Assembly: GCA_964017155.1 (NCBI GenBank)
Contig: OZ024865.1
Coordinates: 44,949,196 to 45,013,195, forward strand
Direction: 5' to 3'
DNA length: 64,000 bases
Source: Oasisia sp. SBJ-2009
Taxonomy: Eukaryota > Annelida > Polychaeta > Sabellida > Siboglinidae
Below, piece by piece: positions 34,487 to 48,020 of the stretch. Both the position numbers and the translations under genes were made by a program. The stretch's first letter is position 1; the number at the start of each line of letters is the position of its first letter. The notes under the pieces are model-generated. The model did no database searches. It had not been told where the DNA came from and saw only the letters and a list, made by a program, of their open reading frames with translations.

Positions 34487-36290
34487 TTGCTGATATCTAG
34501 TAGTTTGTATATCATCTCACATTTATCAATGAAGATATATATCCATTAAAGAATAAATGTAGATTTCTTGAAGAGATGTTGTCGAATCCTTATTGATAAA
34601 ACATGTCAGGTCTAACAATCACCAACAAGTTTACAAGATGTTGATAAAGGCTACACCCTGACTATTATTGTTTCTTAAAACGCTAACATAGTTTGCGATG
34701 TAAAACACACAACTGCATTGTGCTATGTTTTAGACCGGGCATACATCTGATCGGTAACGAAGCCGCATTTGCAGCGTCCTTTGTTGAAACGCACACATAC
34801 ATCGTTACAAAGATTTCCCATTAACGAACGCATTTGACCAAGCATTTTATCGGTTAATTATCGGCTCTTGGCGTGTGCCAAACACACTTCGACAATGTGT
34901 GTATACAATAGCAATTCATCAACACCACTCTATGTAGGTTTGCAGAGCGATTACGTGCGTTCCGCTTCAGAGTTCGATACAATCATAGGAAATTACTCAC
35001 TGACCGCGTAAGACCTTGTCCACTATTGGATTTTGGTGAACTGGTCAACCAGTACATGCGCGGTGTAATTGGCAGTGGTTTTGATGTCGCTATGAATAGG
35101 TGGCGCGAAATTATAGAGGGTGCTTGCGTGAGATATGATGTCAGCGCATGCGTGGGTGGACACGAAGGGGCTGGTGGCACCCAATGCCAACCTGCCCCCT
35201 GGTTGTAATGGGAAACTTGACAATTTACCAGTATGCATATGTGAGGTCACGAAGGGGGACACACGGAGGTGACGTTAGCGTCTACTTGTCAAGCGTCGAC
35301 GTATCGAAGCAATCACGATGACAGCTGAGAGTCGTCACACCCCACTGTCCTTCAGATGGTGACAATATAAAAAGTCACCATATCGTTTTACTTCCCCTTG
35401 GAGGCAAACAGGATGTAATATACTGCATTGAACGTAGAGTGACGTTATACGCGTGCTCGTTAAATGGTAGCTGTCTCGCTCATAATAGCGTTAAACTAAA
35501 TCAACTTTCCTAAAAAAACATAAAGCAACTTCCGGTCTGGTACTTGTTGTTGTGTATGTAGCAGACAAGAACTATTTACTTTCTAGAGATTCATTAAATT
35601 TCAAGCGCGACGTCACTGGGTTGGTTATGTTCGCTACGTGGCCAGGCAACCAAGAAGTTTACATCCAGGTCAGCGGATTGCCCAAGAAATATATGTCGTT
35701 TATACTATTCACTTTAAACGTATTTAGTACCATTTACTAATAATCGCGTTGTTTTGCGTTCTACACATAAACAAATATTCGGGCCTTTATCAACGGTCAT
35801 AGTTTGGAGAGTGTGTGCAACATTATCTCAACTATATATCCCTATAACAAGGGCCATTATCTCAACTATGTATCCCTATATTTTATATTTATTTATAATG
35901 ATATTCACACGTCACGCGAGTAAACGTTTTAATTTACACACTAACAAGGAACATAATAAAACATTTCACCTTGATTAAAAACATACATTTGTGTGGCAAC
36001 ACACTGACATCTAAGACGAAGGTTACGCGTGGACATTACAAGAATTGTACGAAAATATTGTAATTGCGACATATTTGAATTCTTTAAATAAATTGCTTTT
36101 GTGTTCGTGGCTTGGTCGAACTCGGAAATAAATCACCCTGGCATTGGTGTGCTGTCAAAGTGTTTACGCCGCAGTTAACGTGCCCGAATCTTCTTAAGTT
36201 ATTGAAATACAGACCCTTCGACTAAGTACGTCGTTATTTCAGCGGGTATACTAGCTGACATACATGAAAGACCTCGCTGAACGTCTACCA
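34487..36290. other. Intergenic, no gene seen
   Basis: No convincing coding, RNA or mobile-element signal on either strand. Confidence 0.35.
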
Positions 36291-36565
36291 CGAATGTCTT
36301 TGTAATAAATGGAACAGGGTGTGTAGCATGCTTCAAAATAACAGCACAAACACGAAGAAAGAAACTCGTGTTGTGCTGGCGGAAGAACTCGAGTGAGTAA
36401 CGGTACATCGATGTGTTTTGCTCTGTTAACTTTAAGTGCCATGTCGTAGTTGCTATAAATATTATGTCTCCATTGTTGAAGTCGACAGCTCGGCGACGAT
36501 ACTATTTCAACTATTCGATGTCGGTCGCAACTTGCTCTGTGATTAAACACGCCGACGGTTGACAG
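36291..36565. repeat. Dispersed repeat family A, copy 2
   Basis: Alignable to 30958-31248 in the same orientation, with homology over most of its length. Confidence 0.65.
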
Positions 36566-36821
36566 ATCGTGGACGTTCCCGGGGAGGGCGCAGTGCTTTA
36601 TTGCTTTGTTGCCTCGAGGACTGATATATTGATGAGCCGTGTGTAGAGTTGTAGACACAACATAACGACGTGGTCGTGACTCGCTGCGGAAGACGTTAAC
36701 ACAGGTATAGGCGAGTGACTCAGACGGCACCGACCACAGTGGTAGTCGACAACGATGGTGACCAAACGGTGACAACTGCGATGTTGGTTATGATTATACT
36801 TTAGCACACAACTATATAATG

Positions 36822-36930
36822 CACACACGCACGTACGCACACACATGCACACGCATAGGCCTACGCATACGCGCACGCTAACGCAAGAACGCACGCACGC
36901 ACGCTCACACACACGCACGCACCCACACGC

Positions 36931-36993
<63 letters not shown>
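36822..36993. repeat. CA/CG-type microsatellite
   Basis: Degenerate ACGC/ACAC units pass into a pure CA run at 36951-36993. Confidence 0.95.
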
Positions 36994-36995
<2 letters not shown>

Positions 36996-37830
36996 ACCCC
37001 CACACACTGATAATATGAAATGTCCGCTCCAGTTAATGAATGTTTTCCAAACCATCTGCCTACATCATTCACTGCTCTTCGTCTTTCCACTATCAACTTC
37101 ATTAGTCCCCGTTAAACGACTTCGTGATACATTCGAAACACCTGCCTCCCGCTTGACACTTGACTGACACGCACGCTCACTTTTTTGTTAACAAAATACC
37201 AGCCCGGATGCTCTTTCTTTCTCCAACCCGTGTTTACTGTAATAGAGTCATTGTCAGGCGACGAATACCGTTAGCCGCTCATATCAACTGTGATAGTTAG
37301 ACAAGTTACGGGTCGTCTTCAGTGAAACACAAACCCCCTATTACTCGCTATGACGCCATATGTACTCGGGTCACCTTTCGATCGAGTGCCATTTGGCAGT
37401 CTACGCATGCAAGATCATGCAGATTTCTGGGTTTTCTCTAAAGCACGGGGGATTTTAACGATCGTGGGAAAGAAACGCGTAAAGAGGCGTCCTAGCAGCT
37501 GCTCGGAAGCGTGCTAACTTTTGATATAATGCATTTTCTGAGAATCTATAAAACCCAACGCACGCGTGCATAATAAAGATGACGGGACTTCGTCTATGCC
37601 TCTGCAAGTTACGTCAACTGTAGACATACACAGGCAAACTATAAGTGTGTCAATTAGTCTGTCTAATCAGAGGGAATTATTAAACGGATTCGTAATATTT
37701 TCACATCGGTCAACATAACATGTCAAAGTAAGTTTTTGGCGCTACAGAATATTAGTAAACACTACAATACCATTTGATTTTGGTATTTTGAAAACAGCTT
37801 GAAAGACTGACATTGGACAACTCGACGACT

Positions 37831-38113
<283 letters not shown>

Positions 38114-38940
38114 ATGTTTATTGAACTGATCTGTGAGGGAGTAAAATATAAATCATTTCGAACAATCCCTGTGACTAGATAATGCAAACATAAGGACTTG
38201 TCTCTATGTGTTATTCAGTTATTCTTGTAGACTACGATGAATACAAAATACGTACTTTATAAGTGTTAATGTATTTTGAAAGGTCGCAGTCTTCAAACAA
38301 ATTAACACAACCCGAATGGTATGCGTGTGTAGGCAAAGACATTACTGTTTATTTCATCCGAAAAAAAATTAGCGAGCGTTTTGTTGCAAAGCCTTGCTAT
38401 AAACATTCCAATTTAAATACATGTCCTCATCGTCAGTGCAAATAATCGGAAGATCACGTGACTAATGTCATAATTCTCTTACGACACGGCGCCAATTACA
38501 CTTGGTTAGGCTTAAGTAAAGTAAAGGTGGGCCATTCAGCCATGCGCTGGCATCGAGTGAGTTTGAGTGAGTGGTAAACAGCTTTTGTTTTTCACGCTTA
38601 AGCTGCACGGCGTAATTGTGACGAAACGGGCACAGAAAACACCAATTACCATGGCGCTGGAAGCGTTCGGCGTGAAGTCTTTGTGCTTAGAGTGAGCTAA
38701 GTTGAATCAGGGGCTTACGCTTCACTGTGCCAACACGGTGAGGGACCCGAGTAGGAAGCACTGAGCTTGTAGGAGGCGACTCGTTGTTTGCCAAGAACGG
38801 ACATTAACTGGAGTTGCTGGCTAAGCGATGAGGTCGTAAACAAAGCGAGTTCGTCAGAAGTCCGCCACTGTGAAACGGTTGGAAAGTGGCGCGCGCATGC
38901 GTGCGCCGACCCTTGCTTTATCTCGCCTTCCTCCCCTCGC
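38114..38940. other. Intergenic, no gene seen
   Basis: No coding or structural signal supported. Confidence 0.35.
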
Positions 38941-39768
38941 GCCCCTCTCTCTCTCCCTCCGTAATTCCCTCCCTTCTCTCTCTGACTCTCCCTCTCCGCT
39001 CTCCCTCTCTGTCTCTCTGCCTCTCTGCCTCTCTGCCTCTCTCCCTCCCTCTCTCTCCATCTCTCTCTGTCTCTCTCTCTCCGTCCCTCCCTCTCTCCCT
39101 CTCTCCCTCTCTCCCTCTCTCCCTCTCTCCCTCTCTCCCTCTCTCCCTCTCTCCCTCTCTCCCTCTCTCCCTCTCTCCCTCTCTCCCTCTCTCATTCTCT
39201 CCCTCTCTCTCTCTCCCTCTCTCCCTCTCTCCCTCTCTCCCTCTCTCCCTCTCTCCCTCTCTCCCTCTCTCCCTCTCTCCCTCTCTCCCTCTCTCCCTCT
39301 CTCCCTCTCACCCTCTCTCCCTCTCTCTCTCCCTCTCTCCCTCTCCCTCTCTCCCTCTCTCCCTCTCTCCTTCTCTCCCTCTCTCCCTCTTTCCCTCTCT
39401 CCCTCTCTCCCTCTCTCATTCTCTCCCTCCCTCCGTCTCTCCCTCTCTCCCTCTCCCCTCTCTCCCTCTCTCCCTCTCTCCCTCTCCCCCTCTCTCCCCC
39501 TCTCTCTCTCTCCCTCTCTCCCTATCTCCCTCACTCCCTCTCTCCTTCTCTCCCTCCCTATCTCTGCCTCTCTCCCTCCCTCCTTCTCTCCCTCTCTCCC
39601 TCTTTCCCTCTCTCCCTCTCTCTCTCCCTCTCTCCCTCTCTCCCTCTCTCCCTCTCTCATTCTCTCCCTCTCTCCCTCTCTCCCTCTCTCCCTCTCTCCC
39701 TCTCTCCCTCTGTCCCTCTCTCCCTCTCTCCATCTCTCCATCTCTCCCTCCCTCCTTCTCTACCTGTT
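38941..39768. repeat. CT-rich array, mostly 8-mer CTCTCCCT
   Basis: About 830 bp of polypyrimidine on +, dominated by CTCTCCCT units with CTCC, CATT and TCTG variants. Long ORFs on both strands (poly-Ser/Leu/Pro, poly-Arg/Glu/Gly) are artefacts. Strong purine/pyrimidine strand asymmetry makes triplex (H-DNA) formation possible. Confidence 0.97.
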
Positions 39769-40002
39769 ATCTATACAAAATAAACGCACTGGCTTAACGT
39801 AAGTGTAGCGCCTCCATCTTAGCAAGCCGTGAGACACTCGGGTTTGTTATGACGAATGTCCTGTCTCCGGACCACAGTCCATTGTTGTCAGGAGTGAATT
39901 GACCATTATTTATGTTTCCATTGTCTTTTTTTCCTCTTATTTTTCTCTCACTACGCTCTTTGTCAACAGTCGCCAATTCCTTCTATCTATTGCTCCTTTT
40001 CT

Positions 40003-40395
40003 CCATTCTTCTCCCACTCTACTAGGTCACTTTTAATGCAACCCCAGTCGCTATTTCGGTCTTCCTCGCCTTCTGTTTCTCTATGCTTTCTGGGCATCTG
40101 CTCTCTTTGCCAATTTTTTATTTTACCATTCTTTCCACATGACCGGCCCATGTCAACCTACTCGCCAATTTCTTCTTGAAACATTCCTTCACCCGAATCT
40201 CCACTCTCATTTCATCCATTCTTTTCTTATCAACACTCTTAACTCCCACGGTTCTTCTTACTGGTCCCCCCCCCCCCCCCGCAAAGCTGCACCATCTCCT
40301 GTTGTTTCTCTGTTAGTGCCATCGTCTCTAGTGCACTCTTGCCACACACGAGGTGAGCACATTTCCTTTAAGTTTACGTGATATGCGTCTATATC
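40003..40395 (-). mobile_element. LINE C-terminal fragment
   Basis: Minus-strand reading with frameshifts gives RMDEMRVEIRVKECFKKKLA, RLTWAGHVER, then KLAKRADAQKA and DWGCIKSDLVEWEKNG. This WAGHVER block and the following charged tail are typical of the C-terminus of certain invertebrate LINE polyproteins. Broken, no RT domain nearby. A C(15) homopolymer at about 40265-40280 interrupts it. Confidence 0.75.
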
Positions 40396-40680
40396 CCATC
40401 CCCCCTTCTACTTTCCTCCAAGCGTTTGCCCCGACTGTAATCCTCATTGTAACCAAAGCTGACACCATTTCCTGACCCCCTCCCCCAAGAAAAATAGCAA
40501 CCGAAATTTACAGCGACGCGAGACAGCGGCCAAGGCGGACTGGTGCTGCATCTGCGTCGGTTCTCAGACCCTCAAAATGAAATTAATTCCACTTCACTGG
40601 TTGGGACGTGCTGAAGCCTCGACTGTAGACATTAGCCAATGACAGCGGGAAGCGGAAGGATATCCTACGCTCTCTATTGT

Positions 40681-40943
40681 TTTTGTGCAGCCTGGCATCA
40701 GAGCTGACAAATTATGACAGCTGTCAGTCGGTGCATTTCTGCGTATTAATACAGTTGTCATTTTGCTTGGTGATGTAATCAGGGGCAATCCGTGGGTGGC
40801 TAAAGCAGAAATGGAGGGGTGTAAGGTTAGAAAGACGTCTGTGTATGGAGGGTAAATATGCTGTGAATTTGTCAATAACAAATCTCTTCAAGTTTAGTGG
40901 GAAATGAAGGAAACGTTATAATGGTCGCCTATGGAAAATGTGG
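40681..40943 (+). repeat. Dispersed repeat family B, copy 1
   Basis: High similarity to 45042-45358. Shared blocks include CTGCGTATTAATACAGTTGT, GGTGATGTAATCAGGGGCAA, AGCAGAAATGGAGGGGTGTA and CGTTATAATGGTCGCCTATG. Copy 2 has about 50 bp extra in the middle. Confidence 0.85.
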
Positions 40944-42827
40944 TCTGACTACAGTTAATGACTTGACCAGCATGTCCATGGACTGGACAAACCTTTGCGG
41001 TCCTGAGAATGGCAGACGGCAGCATGGAGAGATTTATTTGTTGAGAAAGTGCATTCCACTCCGTTGTGTTTAGGCATTGGTGTCATTGGTTTAGAGCTTT
41101 ACCCAGGAGCTAGAGGATTTTCTTGCCGGTGTTGTGTAGCAATACTAGATCATTCTCTGGCGGTACTAGCGACGTTTTCACGAACCGCGAGTGCTGTCCG
41201 TCTTGCAGTGGGCATCGCCATCTTCCTTGAGGCGTATACCATTCTGACAGTTAGTAGACGTTTGATCAAACTAACATCGTACACGTTGCAGAATATATAT
41301 TGTTATATCCAGATTGAATCGTGTTTTATTACGAGTGAAAATGTTCACCAGACTGGCGATTTCAAAAAATGTGTGTGAAATACGAAGATATATTACACAT
41401 ATTTAGTACATCTTTAAGGCAGGGGTGTCAGCTCCTAGGTTGTACATTTTCATTTAATATTATGCTCTTATGACAATAACATGCATATTGAAGGTTTCCT
41501 GCATGACAATTTGTGTTCAGTTAGTTTGATTAAGCTCGGAGCAATAGTTGGCAGTTTGAAAGATTCTGCCATCAACATGGCAAATGGTAAAAAACATCCG
41601 CTTTCAAAACAAAATTGATTGGCAATAAAGCATGAGGCGAGCACAGTTAAGCCTTTGATTTTTAATTGCCCCACCTTTTAGACAGCAGACTTCCCGTAAA
41701 AAATTACTGCCCGGCCAATTTTAGGCGGAGGAGTTGGCATCCTCCTGGTACCTTTAATAGTGGGTGGACGATGATGATACTGCAACGACAGGGGACAAAC
41801 TCATGTGTTCATGGCTCTATCAGATGACGAGCTAACGGTGTTGAAGCCATAAATTTGTGTATTTGCATAAACGTATTCACCCCTCGCGACACCATTTTGA
41901 TGAGGGACGTTTCTCTTTGTTTTATCTGTTCCGGTTGTTGTTTCGTGTATGGAAACGTCAACAACAATCGGCTTGATGAATCGAGGTCATTTCAGTGTGT
42001 ATTCAACGCACACAAACACAGCTGACACAACACCGGTGTCCAACGGTCTACGAGGACGATTTACAACAGTGACTAGTCAACCGTGTCGAGCAGGGTGGAT
42101 CGTTCATTCTTGCGTGTCCTCGTGTGATGTTGTAGCACGTTAAAGTTTGCGTGTCTTGACCACGAATTCCCTCGTGCCACATCCGTCTAACATAAGCGAT
42201 GGAAATGCGTATTAGGAATAGGTCCTATCTGTCTTAATTAACCTAGCTAGAATACTCATCTCTGTCAAACAGGAGAGGAAGAAGTTGAATCCAACTATCT
42301 CTATCTTCAATCATTCTTTACAGGACGTATATCTGCTGTTGTATTTACTTTGTAATGGCTCAGTACCATGTTTCTTTTGGACGTATGTTTTCCTCTTTCC
42401 CAACGATTAGTTTCCGCTTGAGCGCTCAACATATTTGAACCTATCTACGATCTATCAATATATATTAATAATCTATTCTACTTTACTATTTTGTATTATA
42501 TCAATAAATCGTAATCCATTTGATCATTTTACTCTTTTGTATTACATCAGTACATATGTAATATGTTGAATGTTTATATTAACTTCCGTTGTACTCTCTC
42601 GTGTTGTATGTCACCATATAATATCATTGTATAAACATGGTGCATATATAAATCAATACACATTTACCTTGTGATTTTCACCAAAGTCTATATTTAGGAA
42701 CGCTGTTTGTCAAAACCTCTTTGTCAGACTAACTAAACGCTAAACGAAATGCAGAAACCGTTAATGTCTTCACAGGAAAGCTCAATCCGCACAGTCAAAT
42801 ACTAAGACAAACATCCTATATGTTGTA
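40944..42827. other. Intergenic, no gene seen
   Basis: No supported features on either strand. Confidence 0.35.
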
Positions 42828-43028
42828 GGTAGTGGCTTCTTGCTAACCACTCACGTACAAGTGCCCATCAAATGCATGTAAAACACCTGATGTCAATCTT
42901 GTCAAAAATATCTTCAACCTAACCCTAACCAAAACCTAAACCCTGACACTAACCCTAAACTGTATTCCACATAAAAGCAACAAAAAACGGGCACTTGTAC
43001 GTGAGTGGTTAGCAACAAGCCACTACCC
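42828..43028. mobile_element. 201-bp MITE with TA flanks and telomere-like core
   Basis: Inverted ends of about 40 bp (GGTAGTGGCTTCTTGCTAAC on the left, GGGTAGTGGCTTGTTGCTAA on the reverse strand from the right), both continuing into CCACTCACGTACAAGTGCCC. TA on both sides (42826-42827, 43029-43030) suggests a Tc1/mariner-type element. The centre holds CCTAACCCTAACC and related CCCTAA-like units. Confidence 0.85.
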
Positions 43029-43030
43029 TA

Positions 43031-44839
43031 TTTGTACGTGAGTTCTGTGGTGTTGAATCAAGCAGCCATGTTCTTGCGGTAGATCGGTAACCGTGTTAAA
43101 ACCATTATTTTTTACTCGTCGTCGTCCGACATTCCAAAGGCACGTGGCTTGTTATCTGACGTTGTTCGTTTGCGATAACGTCGTCCACGGTTCCATTCGC
43201 GGTAATGATACGTAATAGAACACTTCGTCTGCCTTCACTGATAGCCCTAGAGACAAAATCGCTCTCAGAGTGCGCCGTTTAGGAGTATAAAAAGCATCGT
43301 GTCTGTCAATCCCGGTTGAACAAGTGGCCTGTTTAATTGATTTGGGCATTCGTTTGGTTTAAACATGTTTAAATCAACTACAAGCTTAACTTTGTGCACA
43401 GAAATTTATTTTGTGCAGCGGTAAAGGGAACTGCCAATCACAGTTCGTCAAAATCCACAAGATTCGGACAGTTCAGGGTGGCTCAGGCAGAACTATATGT
43501 CTAATGTAACGAGTGCCCAAATATCTATACGTGACATAATAAATGTGTAATTTTGGATTAAACTGTCCAATGTTTACAAAATGTTTTGGCACTACGTGCA
43601 TGTGCTCAAAATGATGGTGCTCCAAGTTTGTTTAGATAGATAAAGGAAAACCAAATTGGAAGCAATTATATGTTGATTAAGCATGTTTTTATGTCGCTGA
43701 ATTACCAGGAACTGTGCACGAGAGTGATAGTACAATAATTATAATTAGCGTTCGATTCGACCGAGTTCTGCAGGCCTACGTTTATAATAATTATAATACA
43801 ATTAGAGCGGTTGACCCAAATGTCAACGACCTGGTTTGTGTCAACGGGCTAAGTGTCGTAATGTAGTTGTTTCTGACATTTTGGCATTTTTATTATGCGC
43901 ATCTCATTGAAGATCTGTGGATTAAGCCTCGTGTTTAAACGGTGGCCCCAGCTCAGGGGCGGTCCAGGAAGGATAGTTTAGGGGCGGGGCACAAAAACCT
44001 ACACTTGCACCTCTTGAGAGTTGCCAAAAATAGCGACACATCTATCTTGGTGCTGTCGCTTCGCGCTTAGGACCGTGACATCTGACGACAAAAGGTCCAA
44101 GGTCAAGTCCAAAGATCAAGGTTCGAAGGTCAAGGCGCACGTGTCCACAACCATCCCTGGGTCCGCCTTTGCTGCTGTCATAACGAAACATTTACGTTAA
44201 AGACATTTCGGGCTTATTATTATTATGCAAGTTATATATAACTAAAACGACAGTGACCTATCTAGAGAACTGTTAGTCGCATTCGTTATCTGCAAAATAG
44301 GAATTATATGATTCTCAGTGTGACGAAATAACATGTGCACATCGAGCAATATGGTCGACATCAGTTGTTGAGAACTGAAAGTAAAACACACATTCGTATA
44401 TCGTGAAATATCCAATTTTTGGCACTGCCTAGTGCACTTTACCCTTTACTTCCTGGCAGATCTGTTCAACCGAACACCATCTCGACTTCTACGGAAAGTA
44501 TTCAGCCATGCTGCAATTAATGCGCGAAGACTATTCGTACACAACTTTCCACCAGGTGCTCATTCACGCAGCTGAGCTGAAGTGGAACAATGTAGAGTGA
44601 AATGTCTTGGCCAAGACTCGAAAGGGCAATACTGTATTCAAACCCGGATTCTTCTTATTGGGAATCCAACATTGCACCTCTTCGCTCCACAGAGGAACTG
44701 GACGAGCTAACATGTACTGCGGTCTACTGCAGGCCAAGAGAATATGGCGATAGGTAAATGCGATAGTTCCTCGTTCATCCAAATGACGCGTTTTGATTGC
44801 GTTTGGAGCAGTTACATCATTTGTGCAGCGTGGCCGCGC
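43031..44839. other. Intergenic, no gene seen
   Basis: No gene. At 44097-44135 there is a small cluster of AAGGTCA-like nuclear-receptor half-sites, including CCAAGGTCA at 44097-44105. Confidence 0.35.
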
Positions 44840-44925
44840 AGTGGAACATTGAATGACCTCTCTGGGTTCGAAACCCATCCTACGGTGTCGATCAGTGGGC
44901 AAGTTCGTCCATTCTACTGATGTAA
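44840..44925 (+). mobile_element. tRNA-derived SINE fragment
   Basis: B-box-like GGGTTCGAAACCC followed by GGGCAAGTTCGTCCATTCTA, corresponding to the start of the family body. The tail is missing. Confidence 0.6.
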
Positions 44926-45041
44926 GACCACCATTAGGTGTCCGTCCGCCATTACCCAAAGAGTACCCTATAGAAACAGTATTATTCAGGTTGTCTGAAT
45001 TTCTGTGAGCACATATGTAGTGTGGAGTGAGTAGAAATTAT

Positions 45042-45358
45042 GTTTTTGCAGCATGGCATCAGAACTGTCAAATTATGACAGCTTTCTGTCGGTGCATTTC
45101 TGCGTATTAATACAGTTGTCGTTTTGCTTGGTGATGTAATCAGGGGCAACCCGTGGGTGGTTCAAGCAGAAATGGAGGGGTGTAAGGTTGGAATGACGTT
45201 TGTGGGAGCCTGAGTTGTGAGAATGTCACGATTTGTTCATAGAACTTCTGTCTATGGATGGTAAATATGGTGCGAACTTGTCAATAACAGATCTCATCAA
45301 GATTAGTAGGAAATTAAGGAAACGTTATAATGGTCGCCTATGAAATATGCAAATGTGG
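45042..45358 (+). repeat. Dispersed repeat family B, copy 2
   Basis: Longest of the three copies; see 40681-40943. Confidence 0.85.
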
Positions 45359-46221
45359 TATCAGTCCTACTCTGCGTTGCTCCGGTTCATCCAGCTGTAA
45401 GCAGCTGACTTTGCACAATGGTGGATATTCGAGTATGAAAATTCTCCAAGTATTATCTGGAATGTTTCCCAAATATATCGAGATGGTGTTGGCTTTAACA
45501 GGCTGGCCAGGGAGTAAAAAGTTAGTGCCATGAAAAAAGTTCTGAAAAAAAAACATCCACCTCAAAGAGACGATTCACTCACAACCTCCGCCTGTCCCAC
45601 ACAGCGCATTCAAGCTAGGAACACACCCAAGGCGATTAAATCAATAGTTTCCCGAAGACGTAGAAGCGAGACAACGACCACTCTGAAGGAACGGCATAAA
45701 CAGTTCCCATCTCACTCATAGACTGGTGCATCTTGGTGACAAAGTTTAAGATAAATCGGTCGTAGTCACGCCACAATGACGGCAAATGGGCGGTTCTATA
45801 ATGACATGTTGAAGAACTCGGTCGACCGTATCATAAATAGACCACCGCGGTAATAAGTAGGCGAAGATCACTGAATCCATAATTAGTTGACGCGAGATAG
45901 CGCTGACTGAGCGGGAACCAGTGAAAGCGACAATGTATTGTAGTATGACAATAACCAACACAGATATACTGTTTGTTTGGCACAGCAAAACCGTTGTCAC
46001 AACATATAGGGCCATCCATGTATCATGTCAGAAACGACAATAACTGAATTCAATTTTAAAGAGAACACACTTGGTTTAACATCGTGTGTTTTAACCATAG
46101 GACAATAACTACAATATAATCTGTTTTTGATGGGTGGGCGTATACCCTCAAATAAGAGCTTTGTCATTTCGTGGCCGTAGTAATATAATCATAGACTATG
46201 ACGTGTAATCGTGCTGGTGTT
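45359..46221. other. Intergenic, no gene seen
   Basis: No supported feature. Confidence 0.35.
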
Positions 46222-46445
46222 TTGTGTATAGCGCAATAGCGCATTAGGTAGGGCATCGGACTCTTGATTGAGAGAAAGCGGGTCCAAATTTGTTGCTGCC
46301 GTGTTGGACCTTTGTGAAGTTCGTTCACCCTACGTTGCCCCAGTTCACTCACATGTATACCTGACAATGGTGGACATTTGTGTAAGAATCGGCTTTGCCA
46401 ATTATTTACGGCGTGGCTGAATATTTCCTGTAGAAGTCGATATGG
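46222..46445 (+). mobile_element. tRNA-derived SINE, best-preserved copy
   Basis: The head TAGCGCATTAGGTAGGGCAT with CGGACTCTTGATTGAGAG resembles the A box and anticodon arm of a tRNA-Lys(CUU). A B-box-like GCGGGTCCAAAT follows, then the body GTTCGTTCACCCTACGTTGC and the tail GGCGTGGCTGAATATTTCC ... AGAAGTCGATA. Confidence 0.75.
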
Positions 46446-47239
46446 TCTTCTTTTAAACTAGAACTCAACCATTGATTTATTTACATAAATAGTAGTTCAT
46501 TCCTGAGTGCAGTAAAACACAGACAAACAACATAACACTATCCCAGTGAATTGGGTAAAATGACGCAGGAAGTCGATGGACTGAGATATATAAGGGGAAT
46601 GAGGCGAGTGAGAAGCGAAGGAGCGATTGTCGGGAAATGGCATTAGCTAGCGACTATGACAAGGCTACAGGGAAGGAGTGAGTGGGGATAGGAGCACAGG
46701 GAAGGGGAGAGGGGTCTGGGATAATGACCTGTGCCCGACAATCTGTGCGACTACTACTGTATATAGCAATACACTGCACATTGGCTTGAGTATCTACGCA
46801 CGCTCTTGGACAACGCGCAGCCTGCTACTGTCTCTAAGGGAGCAGGCTCCCAGACCCGAGGTGTCGGACTGGATTACTTGGTCGATGAACAACCTTCCGT
46901 TTAATTAAATAAAATGTGGGAAATACCCAGGCCTTTGGTATGGTTAATTTGTGATGGGGTGATGTATTTTTCTCAGTAAATCGGAAATAAGTTTGAGACG
47001 GATGCAAAAATGTGTGAACATTCTCATAAAAGAGTCTGAAAATACGGGGAAATTGGGACAGATGGTTGTAGAAATTTAGTTTAGACAGACTTGTTGTGCA
47101 TCCCAGTCCAACAGCAGCAAGATGACAATTTTGGGCGACGCGACGACGAAAATGTCCGAACTGCACCCGCAGTTTCACCTGCCTATTGCATATGCATACG
47201 GAAGACAAGTGGGTGTTAGATTTTTTCGCGAAGTGAATA

Positions 47240-47640
47240 TTTAATAATAATAATAATAACTTCTTGTGCGCCAGTATTCTCGATATTCAAGCTCAGGAAC
47301 AAAATCAAGGGATTGAGCAATCTCGTTATCGTAAATAATGCGCAAATCGTCGACGGATGGACGAAGGTGCAATGAAGCTAAGAAGAATAGGTATCATTAA
47401 GGAGATAGGTTTTTAGTGACCGCAGAAACTGTCATTTTATCCCCTTCTATCTTAACGCTATCAGGAAGTGAATTCCACGCAATTAGTGCGGCAACTGAGA
47501 AAGCTCGGATTCCATCTTTCTTCTTCATCCGAGGAATGTAAAGTTTAGCAAGAATATCGTTGTGAGCACCAGTCGCATTTAGTTTTCCTCTGGTATACGA
47601 GCAATTTCAAGTAGTAACAAGGAACTTGAACCAGGAGTGT
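47240..47640 (-). mobile_element. LINE C-terminus and 3' tail (CR1-like)
   Basis: Minus strand: PRMKKKDGIRAFSVAALIAW then NSLPDSVKI and KNLSP-stop. The RAFSVAAxxxWNSLP motif is a hallmark of the C-terminus of many CR1-like LINEs. The 3' end is an ATT-repeat tail (complement of 47241-47262). Confidence 0.8.
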
Positions 47641-48020
47641 CTTCTTTGGGTGATATTGTCAATGTACTGTCATGTTACAAAAAAGAACAGACATGGTAGT
47701 TGCAAATGTTTGTGTAACATCTTCACGATCCCGTTTAAACCCTGGGAAACATCTATCGCCCGGTGTGTGTGGGTAACACATTAAGACGGCATGTGGGATC
47801 GTTTACTTTCCTCCCTACGGGCACTTAGGGGGACGCGGGAGAGGACATCCGGTTTGAATTTCATCGGGTGTACGAGGCAGGGCGCGCATTCCCTCTCACC
47901 CGTGGGCGTATTTGTCGTAGTGCTTTACTCAGGGTAGTGCGTGTGAAACGCTTAACATTCTCCAAAAGAAAGGGTCGATTCTACCCCAGTTCTGCCTACT
48001 ATGATGTGCACGTAAAGAAG

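Noticed and set aside
38854..39802. ORFs of about 300 codons on both strands (Ser/Leu/Pro or Arg/Glu/Gly)
   Set aside because: Translation of the CTCTCCCT array; no independent coding evidence.
42930..42962. Interstitial telomere or chromosome-fusion scar
   Set aside because: CCCTAA-like units are few and degenerate and lie inside a well-bounded MITE.
44833..44890. Possible true tRNA gene around GGGTTCGAAACCC
   Set aside because: T-arm is good but the upstream part does not fold as a tRNA, and the downstream sequence is the SINE body.
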